Assembly (NCBI RefSeq): GCF_020382885.2
Contig: NC_058504.1
Location: 11,770,519 to 11,834,518 of the forward strand
DNA from: Scatophagus argus
Taxonomy: Eukaryota > Chordata > Actinopteri > Scatophagidae
Direction of reading: 5' to 3'
Length of the DNA: 64,000 nt
The position numbers and the translations under genes were made by a program. Of the stretch, positions 1-12,829 are shown piece by piece (the first letter of the stretch is position 1; each line of letters begins with the position of its first letter). The notes beneath the pieces were generated by a model, which searched no databases, had not been told where the DNA came from, and saw only the letters and a list, made by a program, of their open reading frames with translations.

Positions 1-303
1 GAAGTTGTCAGTGTGTTCACTAATCAAATTGTGGTTTAAATATGCACAAATTATGCAATCATATAAGCAAAGGAATGACAAACTTTCTAGATGACAGTAT
101 GAAGGAATTAGTTTTGGCACTTAAAGCCTAAAGTGGGAGGACACAATAGCAGCTCTACTACACAACACATAAGGCCCTAGAAATGACTATAGAAGTGAAT
201 CAATAATCTCTCTGGCCATAAAAGAAGCAAGGACTTCTGTAACGCTGCCCCTACGTTTGTCAAGGGGTGTTTTGAAGCCTGGATTTTGGGTTTATTGCTC
301 ACC

Positions 304-342
<39 letters not shown>

Positions 343-3300
343 TAATTAGTGTGGAGTCTGACAAGCCAAATTCAGGTAAAAGCTGAGGTGCTTGTGTGCT
401 TTAAAGCGCAGCCATCGCTGCTGTGCGTCTGGCTGGGAGTCCTCTTAGTTCAGCACACAGCCTGAAGAAGTACAGAAACAATATCCAGTGAAGAAAAAGT
501 ACTGACTTTTCAAGTAAAACCTTTTGCACTTGTTGAATGGGTGTCTGTTGAACTGTAGGTGTTTGAGGGATGCAGAAAGCACTGAGTGGTGAGGATTTAT
601 TACACTGGCAGCCTTTTGTTTCAGACACTGAGGATTTCACAAAGGTATTAATTAGTCAAGGGCTGCTGTTGTGAATTACTGCAGGGGTGTTTCTGCATGG
701 TGTCAACTCTGTATAGAATCATCCCGCTACATATTTCTACCAGACGTCCCTGCTGTGAGGTAAATACACGGACATGGTCCACCTGAGTATAAACTGTCCT
801 GACTTTTTTTTAAAGACATTGCAGTTAGCAGGTGGGGTTAAAGGTGATATTTCCAGGTGTCCACAGCTGGAGAGTTCTTACTGAAATTCCAACGGGATTA
901 TTTTATTAAGGAATTGGGGCCTAGTGTTCTTACATTTGCCCTTGCAGCTGGAACAAATGTTTCGTGGACGACTGTAAAGCCGCGACTGTCTGGAACCGAC
1001 TATGGCAAATTGCTTTATGTTTGAAATGGAAAACTTAACACTTCCCTGTAGAGCCCAGCAGGGTGCATATTTGGGGTGCGAGTACCGTGAATAAGCGGGA
1101 CTAATGCTTTTGTATAGAGAGCAGAATTACTGGAGCTCAGCTGCCAGAAAATAATAAAGATTGAAGCTGAACGCTAAGCTGATATAAGCTGATGATCTAC
1201 GTTATGTTCAACCTGACTGATTTCTCTGCTTGTAGCTTCTCTTTGAACAGCACAATCGAGATATTTTATGCTTTATTACCAATGGCCTCAATCATTTATG
1301 TCTTTAGTTTGTTAGATCAGTACATTTAAGTGGGAACTAAGTATCTCAGAGGCCAGAGACCATGTAATGCGTTAATGTATAGTTGAGACTACATGCAGTG
1401 CAGGGGCACTACTTAAAAGACATTCACCGGATTTCCAACATGGCAGCAGATTCTCATCAGAGTCAAATCCTCACATTTAAGTGAAGGCATCTCCATTTAA
1501 ACAAAAGGCCTCTGACCTGTGATAAAACTTTACTTTACAGTATATGAAGGCATCAGGCAATGGTGTCATTCACCTGAAATTGGCCACTGGATCAGAGTGT
1601 GTTTGTGCACCTCAAACTGCCAACGTGCCAACTGTGTACACTGACTGTGTCTACGCTGTGTTATTATGAAGTTATTTCCCTCCAGCCTGTCTCCCCTGCA
1701 TGTTTACAAAGCAGACCCACAAACATAGGTGAATATTTTTTTTGCTCAGGTTGAGACACTTTAAGCTCGCAGGACTCCGCCATCCTTTATGAACGATTCA
1801 CAAGCAGAAGTGAATCACAAATCCTGCTTGTGTGCAGGTTAAAGTTCGTTCTGACCTGCATGCACCTTCTGACCCAGTAACACACAACAGCAGCAGCAGC
1901 AGCGAGGCCAGGTACCCCATTCAGACGGAAAGGTGCACTCCAGACAGCTGTTTTGTTGAGATGTTTATTTATCATGCAGATTTCCCAGCTGGATAGTTGG
2001 AGCACGTGGGGTGTGTCATCTCAGTGGAAATCTTCAGTTTAAAGGAGCCCTGTAGAGTTTGTGACCTTTGCTAGCCCCGCAAGCTATGATTTTTTGAGTG
2101 GATTCCCATTTTATTTGTTTTTTTTTTTTTCATATGGATGAGCACCCATGAGACACAATACAAATTCCTCCAATAGTTTATTACAATAGCAACAAACTTT
2201 ACTAATTTAACACTTTTCAAAACAAACAAACAAACAAAAAAAAGCCAAATCGATCTACAGAAGAATAAAAAAACAAGATGGGAATATGAATACAATTTAT
2301 GACACAAAAAAATATTACAACATAAAAGGAAAAAAATATATAAGATAAGTAAAACAAACAAAGCAGAAGTGAGTTTTCAAAAGAGGAAACTATTTGTCCA
2401 CTGTGTTTTTTGCACACGTCCTGTGATTAAGAGGTGAAAGTGGTGTGCACAGAAACACAGCAATTCCCCCCAAACACAGACGGGGGAAAAAGAAAACTGT
2501 TAGCAAGACGTGAATCATGTGTTCATTTGAATGTCTCCAGTTTTATGAGAGAGGGAAGAGATGCAACAAGTTAGTCAGGGCCTCCGGGATGCAAACAATT
2601 TTCTTTGGTGACAGTGAAAGCAAACACAACGTTTGTTTGTTAAGAAAACTCCAAAGGGAAAGTTTTGGGTATAAAAGAAATATAAAAGGTTGCAATAAAA
2701 TAAAATAAAACAAACAAAGAAACAACACAACTTTGGTACATTATTTTAATTTGGACAAATATATTTTATGTTACTGTTGATGCTCGGTTGAGATTTTGAT
2801 TTTTTTATAGTGAATGAGTGCACTGCTCAATAAGTTTGGAAATAAACATTTTTTTTGTATTTTTCTGGATTATCACTTATCAAGAAGAAGGACAACAAAG
2901 CTGAACCAAGACAGGTTAAATAAATAAAACAAATAAATAAACATAGGATTATTATATACGGTGGAGAAGTTGAAAAAACAGTTGCAGGTGCAAGTTTGAG
3001 TACAAAAGAGCAACTACTGGCTGGGTAATGTATTATTAAGCAGGTGGCTGTGTGTACATGATACATGTACTGTACATAACATGTACAGTAGGCCTGTACA
3101 CAACTTAGAGGATTTTGATATTCATGTACAAGCACTGTGAGTGTGAGTGTGTGTGTTTTAAAGTGGAAGAGTGTGATATATAAGTTTCAGGTGGGTGGAT
3201 GTTTGTTTCTGCTGTAATTATCAGTGATATGAAATGTGACGGCGTTCGTTTTTGCTGCTCGTCCCATTTGAGGTCACATTTTTCTGTTCTTTTCTTTTCT

Positions 3301-3697
3301 TTTCTTTTGATTTTAATCGTTTCAGAGTCCCCTGCTGCAAGGCTCCGCGACGCAGCATCTGCGCAGGGAGGAGAGCGACGTGAAGCTTGTCTTGCAGACT
3401 GGTGGCCAGTAAAGGCAGCAGGGTGGTGACTAAAGTCAAAGAAAGAAGAGGGAGGGAATTAGAAGTCAAATTAGGAGAAAAAGAGGGGGGAGTCTGTAAT
3501 GAAACCGAAGAGAGAAAAGAAGTGTGGAGGCTCTTAGAGGCTACTACGAAACCTCGACAAGACGGAGAGGAAGCAGAGAAAAGGGAAGGCTTGATTCAGG
3601 CTCTCTCTGCCTCTGCTAATTAAGACAACAGCAACAAGCAGCGGCCACACTTTTTAATTGTCTAAGAAGCAATAAGAACAGCAAAAAAAGAAAAAGT

Positions 3698-3739
<42 letters not shown>

Positions 3740-6700
3740 CATTTCAGATATTTTTCCTTTCTAAGAAGACATCCCACTCGTGTAAGTAGATGATTTTTAT
3801 TACCTCGGTGGTTTTACTGTTTCCATGCTGTGTGTTAATAAGTGTAATACTCACTGGAATAACCTGAAGCGGCGACGCGGCAGCAGGACTGACCGACAGC
3901 TCACACGTGGCACGGAGTGCACACTTTGACAACTTTAAGCCTCGGTGTCTGACACATAACGTAGAAAAGTTTTACAAAAAAACAAAAACTGTGTGAAACT
4001 GGTGCAAGTGTGTGTGTGTGTGTGTGGTGTTCAATGTGTCGGCGTTCACCGTTTGGATGGGAAGTGTCAGTAGAAACCACAATGAGCGCGCTGCTTAGTA
4101 AGTGACCGCAGGGGCAGCTCACGCTTTCTCTGTTTATCCTTTGTGCTTTGTTAGCTTACACTTACACGCTGGAGCTCATTTCTCAATTGTTTCACATCTC
4201 ACATATGACTGATTAAAATGTAGCCGTAAGTTGAATATCATCTTGCTTTAAGCAGAAGCGGGGGATCGCAGACACGTTGGATAAAGATAAGACTTTGTGG
4301 CATTCACGGCCAGGCCCTAAAGTCAGATTTTAGAAACTTTTTGTGAGTCTTTTTTTTTTTTTTTAGATCACAGAAATAGCTGTAGAGTAAAGAAGCATTG
4401 AAGACTTGTTTAACGTGTGTTGTGCTGCATGAAATCAGTCAGAAAAGGTTTTTGCAGGAGTAGTGATGATAAAGGCAAAAATTAGGCCTAAAATTAATTA
4501 TTTAATTAGGCCTAATATCATGTTTCATAACTAAATTGGGGCTGCATTATTTTTGTTTTTCAGTCATGTACTCATATTTTGGAAGCGGGACTTAAATGAT
4601 TAACATGTTATTTTAAATCACTGTTGATTTTCTGTTGATTAGCTAATTAATCAGTTAATCATTCCAGCACAATTATAAATATCTCTTGTCATTGATTTAA
4701 CAGCTCCTTCTGTCTCCTTCACTGCCCCCTGTCTCCTATCATGGGAAACGGATCCCACCCCACCCCTACCCCCCACTTTTTGAGCAGGACATTTATGCGT
4801 AGTTGAACTCACAATTCAGACGTTACGTCTAAGCACGTGAATGCGGCATTAGACGTACCCCGGGACGGGTCTTTTCAGCCCTGCCGTGCCGGTAACCGGA
4901 GCCCGGTCTGAGGTCATGCCCGTGGAGAGACAGCTGCTGGCCGGCCGGGCAGCCTCAGGGGTTGCGTTTTTTGGACTCCTCGGGGAACAGAGGCTCCTAG
5001 AGGGCCTGGTTTATTTTCTTAGAAACTTGTGAGCATAAAGAGTTTTCCCTGCGGTCCTTTATGTCCTGCAGAGTTTGATAAACACGGCTGGTCAAGGTCA
5101 GAAACATCCCCGTGGGGAAAAAAGAGCAGGGCTGGATGGGAGCAACAACAAAAAGACTTGAAAGAAAGTAGGACACGTGATGAATTAAACATGTCAACTC
5201 AGTTCTTTAATACAAACGCAATAGCGACAAAACGTTTGTCGTTTGTTATTATCTTAGACAAATAAGATAATAACCCCCCCCCCCCCCCCCCCCCCCTCCC
5301 CGACCCCCTTCCTGTGTAAATACCAAAACACTCCATGGCCAATGGCCATAACAGTGGAGTTAGTCATGGCAACATTGCATCATTCAGCTGCTGGTGCTCA
5401 GGTAGGCTCTATTTCAGGAAGCAACTTCCTTATATGGTGTTTCTGTTAGTACCAACTTCACCTGCTCTCCCTCTACACACACACACACACACACACTTCA
5501 CAGTATTATGAGAAGGGCTCACAACTGCCTGCCGATCCTGAAGACATGTTTGTTTTTTAGCTTGTGTGTTGTCAAGTGTTGTGTGTTCCCACATCACAAC
5601 ACCAGGCCAGTCCACACTATCACCCAGGGTTCTTTTAGCAATCATTTTTGACTTCTTGTTATCCATAATGACAACATGCCAGGTACCTAGTAACTGCATC
5701 TGGTAATGAGCAGTACAAAACTGGCGGGAAACAGAGGGGAAGAACATGTGAAAAGTGGAAGTGGAGGAATCAGACCAGACCACTGCATCTTGCACCAATT
5801 CACATGTGATCATATAACCTGAGCTCAAACACACACTGAGGAGCAGCTGATACCGTGCACTTCTTATAGGCACACACACTCCAAGTAGCCATGACTCCAT
5901 GTTGCGTGTACTTCGCTGTCTCCGGAGCAATGACTACCCATAATGTATGTGATTTGTTGTGTTCTGCAGCCACAGCATCACAAATCCAATCCATGTGACA
6001 GCGCTCTCTATACTTAGGCCTTTAATAGACCGCGTCTGGTTGTGTTTGAAAGGCTGTTCTGTCTGTCCGCTCTGCTGAATCGACACATTAACAAATACTT
6101 TATAACATCCTGGCTTCTCCAACATGGACGGCTCTGTGACCATTCCTGCACTTAATATTTGTCTAAAACCAAAGATACAAGACTGTGTCTTTGTGTTGGT
6201 CAGACGGAGGGAACACGGAGCGGATTAATGTTGCTCAAAGTGACACTGTGAGAAACGGCACATTCAGCACATAAATGAGGATTTACGTCTGGGTTTTAAA
6301 AGCCTGATTAGTAGTGGCAGCCTCATTCATTAAAACAACTAATTAAAATCCAGATGATTGCGTTTTTGGGTCCACTGTGCTCTTGAGACCCCCTGCCTTT
6401 AAAGTTAAGGTATTAGGACAAACCCAGTGAACAGCAGCACAGTTAATGATTAGGTAAAAGAAGAAAGATTAAAGAAAGGGTGTCAGGATTGCTTTTCTGC
6501 ACATCTTACGCTAGTAGTTTTGCTATTTTCAACCAGCAGCTTGGAAATGTCTTCCATTGTTATGCTGTCATTAGCAGCCGTGGCTCCAAATGTCTCGTTG
6601 TCTGTAAGAGCTATAAAAACTAACACGCACACACTGTTTGCCCTGACAGAAAACTAGGTTGAAATTTTAATGGTAACACAGGCTTTCAATTTGTAACTTG

Positions 6701-8930
6701 ACAATAGGAGCTACTGGAAAAGGTGTTAACTTCAAGTCCCGTATGTGAACAAGTAAAGATGATGCTTTGAGAGTAAACAAAAGTTAAGTGTTAGTCTGTG
6801 ACTCATGGGGAAAAGTTACACGAAACGCAATGAGGGAAAACTCCTCGATGTTGTCATGTTGCACTGGATGCGGTTAATGGTTAATCCCACTGATTAGGGA
6901 ATTATACTGGATTATAAAGACTGAATCATGTCAATACTAAGATATATTTTTGTTCAGAGCTGCAAAAATTTGTCCAACAGAACATTCATCTGATTCTGTC
7001 TTGATAATCTGTTCATCGTTTCAGTCATTTTCAAGCAAAAATGACCAAAAAAAATGTGACACTTACAGCTTTTTTTTAAAATATGAAAATTTGCTGCTTT
7101 TTTTGTTTTTAAATTAAGCTAAATTGAATATTTGGAGGTTTGGATTGCTGGTCATACAAAACAAGACATCAGCGACAGACACACACCAGTCAAAAAGTTA
7201 TCCTTTTTACTCTCTGTGTACCCTTGTGATTCAGTTAACATGTTAATTTGTCATTTACAAGACAGAGTGACGAGTGTTGTCTTGCTTTGTCACATTGTTG
7301 TTGGGGGATTTGGGGGGTGCTGTGTGTGTGTGCTTGTGTGTGTGTGTGTGTGTGAGTGAGCACTTGCTCTGACGGGGCAGTATGGGGTGTCAGTTACACT
7401 CATATCCCCCCTTTTCAAACTCTCTTTTCAGCACAATGGCCGTTCAGTTGGCTATAGATAATCGCATTACACGCACGCCTCATGAGAACATACGCAGAGA
7501 CAAATCTTCCCCATTAGATCCTCTCTCCTTCTCCCATACAACACACACACGCGCGCACGCACACACGCTGTAGAGATGCCCTCATTAGGAAGCACTGAAG
7601 GTGTTTCCTGTTTGAGGCTGTGACTGCAGCCCCCTCCCTCCCTCCCTCCCTCCCTCCTGCTTCTCCTCAAATCAAGAGGCTGAAACTTTTCCTCCCTCTT
7701 TCCACTTCTTCTCTGGTTTGCCGCCAAATGGAATAGCTGGTTATATTTGGATCTTTGTTTCTTGCTTAGATGTCTTCCAGATGTGTGTGTGTGTGTGTGT
7801 GTGAGCCAGTCAAGACATTCATGACTAGATTCTGTGTGTTGCTTACTGGTGTTATAGGTTATAGTGACTGGTGGCCTGTCCTGTGTGTGTGTGTGTGTTT
7901 CCAGATGGTCATGACCAACTTGACTTTGTTTGATCAGTCACATCACAAGTTTCAGTCTGCTTGTGTGTGTTGTTGTTTGCATAAGAGCTGCATCGCCGGT
8001 CACTTCTGACCCATCGACCCCAGTGAGATAAACCCGAAGCCCGACTGTGGTTACATGTCGAAAGACTCCTTGAATCGAACGCTGCGTGATTTCAGATGGA
8101 AATGTCACCTATTTAAGACGCTAGCGCCATTTCCAGAACAAAAGCAGACCAGTCGAGTGCTCTGCATTGTTCCCCCAGGTCAACATCAAGGATGAAATAG
8201 CTGCAATACTGACAGCACAGTGGGAGGATTTCTGACAACAATGAAGCACAAGGTGTCAGGTGCCCAAATGGGATTTACAAAACAATGACTGGTGGTAGGC
8301 GCTCATTAGTCACACTGAGAGAAAAATGTCCTGTCTCCAGGGACTCCACCAAGTCTCCCCAACTTGTTGCAGTTGCAACAATTAGTTAATGAACAGAAAA
8401 GTAAGAATAATGATAACTTTTGACAATGGAACAATATGGGGTAAGCATATTCAGTTAAGAAAACATAGCAAATTTTCTGTGGTTTGCGCTTCTCAAATGG
8501 GAATATTTGCTTGTTTTTGCATTCTTTTGGGACAGTAAATTAAATATCTTAGCTTTTTTTTTCACCGTCAAACAAAACCAGACATTTAAGGACATGTCAG
8601 GTTGAGCTCTGGAATCTGCTCTGTTTACATGCATCCTCTCGTTGAGCTTTGTGAGTTTTTTTTCTTTCTTTTTGTTTGAAGGCTGATCCAGGAACAGTCA
8701 TTGCAAACTAGGCTATAATACATACTGTGGTATCGTAGTTTCCTAAAGCTCTAACATCTAGTGTTTACTATCATGCGTAAGAAAAGACCGTTTTACTAAT
8801 TGGTTTAATATTTGCCACCCATTTCTTTAATGAACCTTTGTTTTAATCATTCTAATTATTTTCTTCCTCCCATCTCCTCTCTTCCCTCCTTCCTGCCTCT
8901 CGGTCGCTCCTCCATCACAGAGCAGCAGCG
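1..8930. other. Non-coding region upstream of slc43a1 coding start
   Basis: No open reading frame here resembles a known protein; the longer ones are low-complexity, AT-rich or run through CA repeats. The first coding exon of slc43a1 at 8931 follows a pyrimidine tract and a CACAG acceptor, so at least one untranslated first exon must lie upstream, and its position cannot be fixed by eye. Visible contents are a 35-base T run (307-341), a GA run (about 3705-3736), a 23-base C run (5274-5296), CA/TG runs near 5477, 7320, 7783 and 7881, and a CCCT run (about 7630-7657). AT-rich stretches with AATAAA-like hexamers on both strands at 2.1-2.95 kb could be the 3' end of a gene to the left, but I cannot assign one. 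Confidence 0.6.
4790..4990. promoter_or_regulatory. CpG-rich patch, candidate slc43a1 promoter / 5' UTR exon
   Basis: This stretch is clearly richer in CG dinucleotides than its surroundings, with CCGGCCGGGC, CCCCGGGACGGG and ACGTACC among others. In a locus that needs an upstream non-coding first exon for slc43a1 it is the best-looking promoter candidate. Smaller GC-rich patches at about 3340-3420 and 3870-3925 are alternatives. No donor site can be chosen with confidence, so this is inference only. Confidence 0.3.
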
Positions 8931-9906
8931 ATGGCGCCATCTCTCCTCCAGGCCTACAGGAGGCGCTGGTGGATGGCGGTGACAGCAGTCATTGAAAACC
9001 TGCTGTGTTCAGCCGTGCTGCTTGGCTGGGGCTCCCTGCTCATCATGCTGAAAAGGGAAGGTTTCTACTCACACCTGTGCTCAGGTAACATTAGCAGATT
9101 AGCAGCTCTAATCATCAACTTTAATCATTTGTTGCTTTGTGTCTCTTTAACAGTTCGATACTTCATGACTCACATAGAGGATTTTCATGTTCTCTGCATC
9201 TGTGGTTAAGATAAGATAATAAGATAAGATAAGATAAGATAATCCTTTATTAGTCCCATAACTGTGAAATTACAGTGTTGTGCAAACAGGGTATATAGGG
9301 TGCAAAGCATGCTGGGATAAGGGAAGGATGTGCATTCAAAAAAGAATAAATACACAGGAAACAAGTACCTGCATCTGTACACAGTACAGAAAAGAAAAAG
9401 ACTATTCACACTAGAGTCCCTCGGTTGGTTGGTGTTGGTGGTTCTTTTATATGCAGGACTTAAGATCCCAAATTAGTCTGTTTGAATTTCTCTAATTGGC
9501 TTATCGTAACAGTTTGTTTCCTGAACTCTAATTGACCCCAAATATAAGTCATGTATGAGATAACAAACTTAACCTTTCCACACTGATTAATTACAGAATA
9601 TTAGTTTGAACGAGTTTAAACGTGATATATTTCTTTATTTTGTGTACCATCACTGCTTTATGCTCATTGCTGTATTTTGTCAACCCTTTCAGAAGTACAC
9701 GTTCTTCAGCAAACAGCAGAGAAAATAATGATTAATTTTGCAACTAGTATTAATTTCATTATTATTTCTTAAGCTTAAACTTCAATTTTTGTTCATGTGC
9801 CATCTAAAAGAACAAGATCTGCAATATTCAAACAAAAAAATTAAGTTATTTGAATATTGGGTAAATATTCTAAAATATTGACATTGTCTCTCATACACAA
9901 ATACAG

Positions 9907-9954
<48 letters not shown>

Positions 9955-11065
9955 AGAAAAGGTAAATATCACCCTAAAGCATAACTTGTGCTTGTAAGAG
10001 ATGAGGAACCTGCTTCTGTTATGTTATACAATGCAAATAAGCTGCAAGCTACATTTCTGGCTCACTACCTGCAAAGTTTGTGAATTCGTCAAACGCGGTC
10101 TTCCCTCACTTTGGCTTCCATTTTTTTTTCATTTTTTTTGATGTAAAGTTTGCTCTCAGTATTGATATATTCTATTCTTTTAATTTAAGTTGACTGTGAC
10201 ACCAGTTACTTAAAGGGCCCTGATTTATCTCAGTAATCTTCTTCTTGATAATGAAGAAGTACAGTGAGTGTCAACAAAACACAAGGGTTTTGCCAGCTGT
10301 GACCAGAGAGGTACCATTTTTTTTTCAATAATTTATGAATAAAAGGCAAATTTTAAGGGAAAAACAGAGGTTTATGCAGCAGAAGTATATGTTTGTTTGT
10401 TTTTTTTTTTACTGGTCCCTTTCCTCTTAATTACCTCTTGCTCAGGGACCGCAAATGTTTCAGGTGTTTTCTGTATACATTCTTGCCAGTCATGCTCTAA
10501 TCATCCCTACACATCTTGTTCCCACAGAGAATGATTCTGTGGTCGTGTCCTCGGGCAACTCTTCCTCCGGTCGCGAGGAGGAGGGTTGGCTCAGCTGTGT
10601 GGATCAGGAGGAGATGCTAAATCTGGGCTTCACCATTGGCTCCTTCTTGCTCAGCGCCACCACCCTGCCACTCGGTATCCTGATGGACAAGTTTGGGCCA
10701 CGCCCGATCCGCCTGGTGGGCAGGTAATGGTTGTAAATATCATCACAATGTAAAGGAATGTGCATGTGTGCAGGGTTGATCTGTTTATATATATAAAAAA
10801 AATATTTAGAGAGATTTAGAGAGAATTGCTTCATGAAAACTTGTTTATTTCTATGCTATGGAAATTTGATTACTTTATATTTCTTGTGTAAATGTCATGA
10901 TGAAGAGAGGCTGGAGTGGAAGCTGCTTAAAACACTACACAGTACCTCAACTACTACTGAGGTTGTAGTAAAAAAAAAAAAAAAAAGCAGAAAGATCACA
11001 TTCCCAAAGTGGGAGGAGGGTGCGTTCTCAGTGTGCGAATCAATGAATGTTGGCAGGGCACTAGT

Positions 11066-11104
<39 letters not shown>

Positions 11105-12787
11105 CGCACGTGTGAATACATTGATGTACTTCTATGACTATTTCTATGACTCAGACCTTTGCAAACACAGAGACTTGGTTATTTATCCCGTGGTATTTAT
11201 TTATGTTGTGGCTCATATCATATGATAAGATATTGTACATTTATATGACTTTCAGCATGACAACATTTGGTATAGCGTGCAAGAATTAAAAATGTCCTTG
11301 TTCTGTCGTCACAGTTCGTGTTTTAGCCTGTCCTGTATCATGATGGCCGCGTCAGCCTACAACCCTGATGGTGAGTTCAAATGCTAACATACGTGCTGCG
11401 TATGAATGAATCTACTGCTGTGTGTAGCCAACACGCAGAACTTTGTGCAGCATCAAACATGCTTCAGTTATCAGACATCTTTCAGTTTGAGACTAGCTGT
11501 TCGTCAGGAGGAGCAACATTCTCTGTTTTTTCATTTTACGTTGAGGGTGTGTTCACCTGTGCATGTTAATGAGCCAGCACAAAATAAAAAGCATTCACAC
11601 CATTTATGACCTGATAGATTTGATGAGAAACCTAGCACATGGAAATGCTTCCACACAGGTGCACTGCATGGTACAATTAAGCAGTTAAGATCCAGTCATG
11701 ATTTCTGGCATGTGTAAAAATGCTGAACAGAGTGAGTCAGAGTGACCCTATTTATTGATGGGAAAACCATCAATAAATAGGGTGACTGGGATGTGATCGG
11801 ACTGTCAGCAGGAACATTCATTGGGGTCAATGTGGGAATGGTTGACACAGAACAGTAGGTCTCACACACACATTCATTTTGAAACTTTGCTTTTCTTTCC
11901 TGTGATAGCTCCAGAGGGAGCACATTGTTCTTAGTGTGTGTGTGTGTTATTGGTTCATGGGCAGGAATTTGTATTTGCGGGCATGTTGTGGCCCAACACC
12001 TCACTAAGATATTTTCCTTTGTTTGCACCAGGTACACTTGGGCAGGTGAGCAAAAGTCTAAAAACAGGCAGATGCTTGACACTCCACTAATGATTCTCCA
12101 CACTCTTCACACCCTCCTCTTTCACATCTGTGCAAATAACTATGTGCAATAGTGACTTCTTGCAATGGAAACCGCACAGTTTCAGATGGGAAGGAAGATG
12201 AGCGGAGAAGAACGTGCTCAGCTGTTATTCAAAACACATCAGGAAAATGCCTGCGTGATACCTTCAAGTTTTATTTCCTGTAGCCTGCTTATTTAGCTCG
12301 GTTCCCTCTGCTGCTCTCACAAGAGGGCCGAGGACAAGTTTATTTTTTTTTTAATTAATTAACAAATGTGGCTGTAAAAACATATAAAACAGCAAGAACA
12401 CAAAAATCAAGAAAAAGAAAGACGAACAAACTGCGAGTAAATAAAAAGTTCATAATTTAGCCATTTAGATGTTCGACTTTGGGGCAACTGTGTTGGCCTC
12501 ATCTTTGAATGATCTCAAACTTCTTAGGGCTTCTCGCTGGAGGAAGCGAGGGAGGACATGTCCTCCAGTCTTGTTTTTAGAGAGTGGACTCTGGTATTAA
12601 CTCTCCTCCTGCGTTTCTCCTTTTCTTTGCAGTTCTGTCAGCACTCATCTTCTTGGCTCTCTCCCTGAACGGCTTTGGGGGCATCTGCTTGACCTTCACC
12701 TCACTCACGGTGAGACGCACAACCAACAGGAAATGGACAATGACACAAAAAATTCTGACTGATTCTGGCCATTTCTGAGCTAGTAGG

Positions 12788-12829
<42 letters not shown>

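Noticed and set aside
2071-2417. Minus-strand open frames rich in Phe/Leu/Cys
   Set aside because: They are translations of AT-rich, A-run-rich DNA; hydrophobic bias follows from base composition.
5430-5930. 166-codon minus-strand open frame
   Set aside because: It reads through a CA microsatellite (poly Cys-Val), has no recognisable domain or splice context, and is likely chance.
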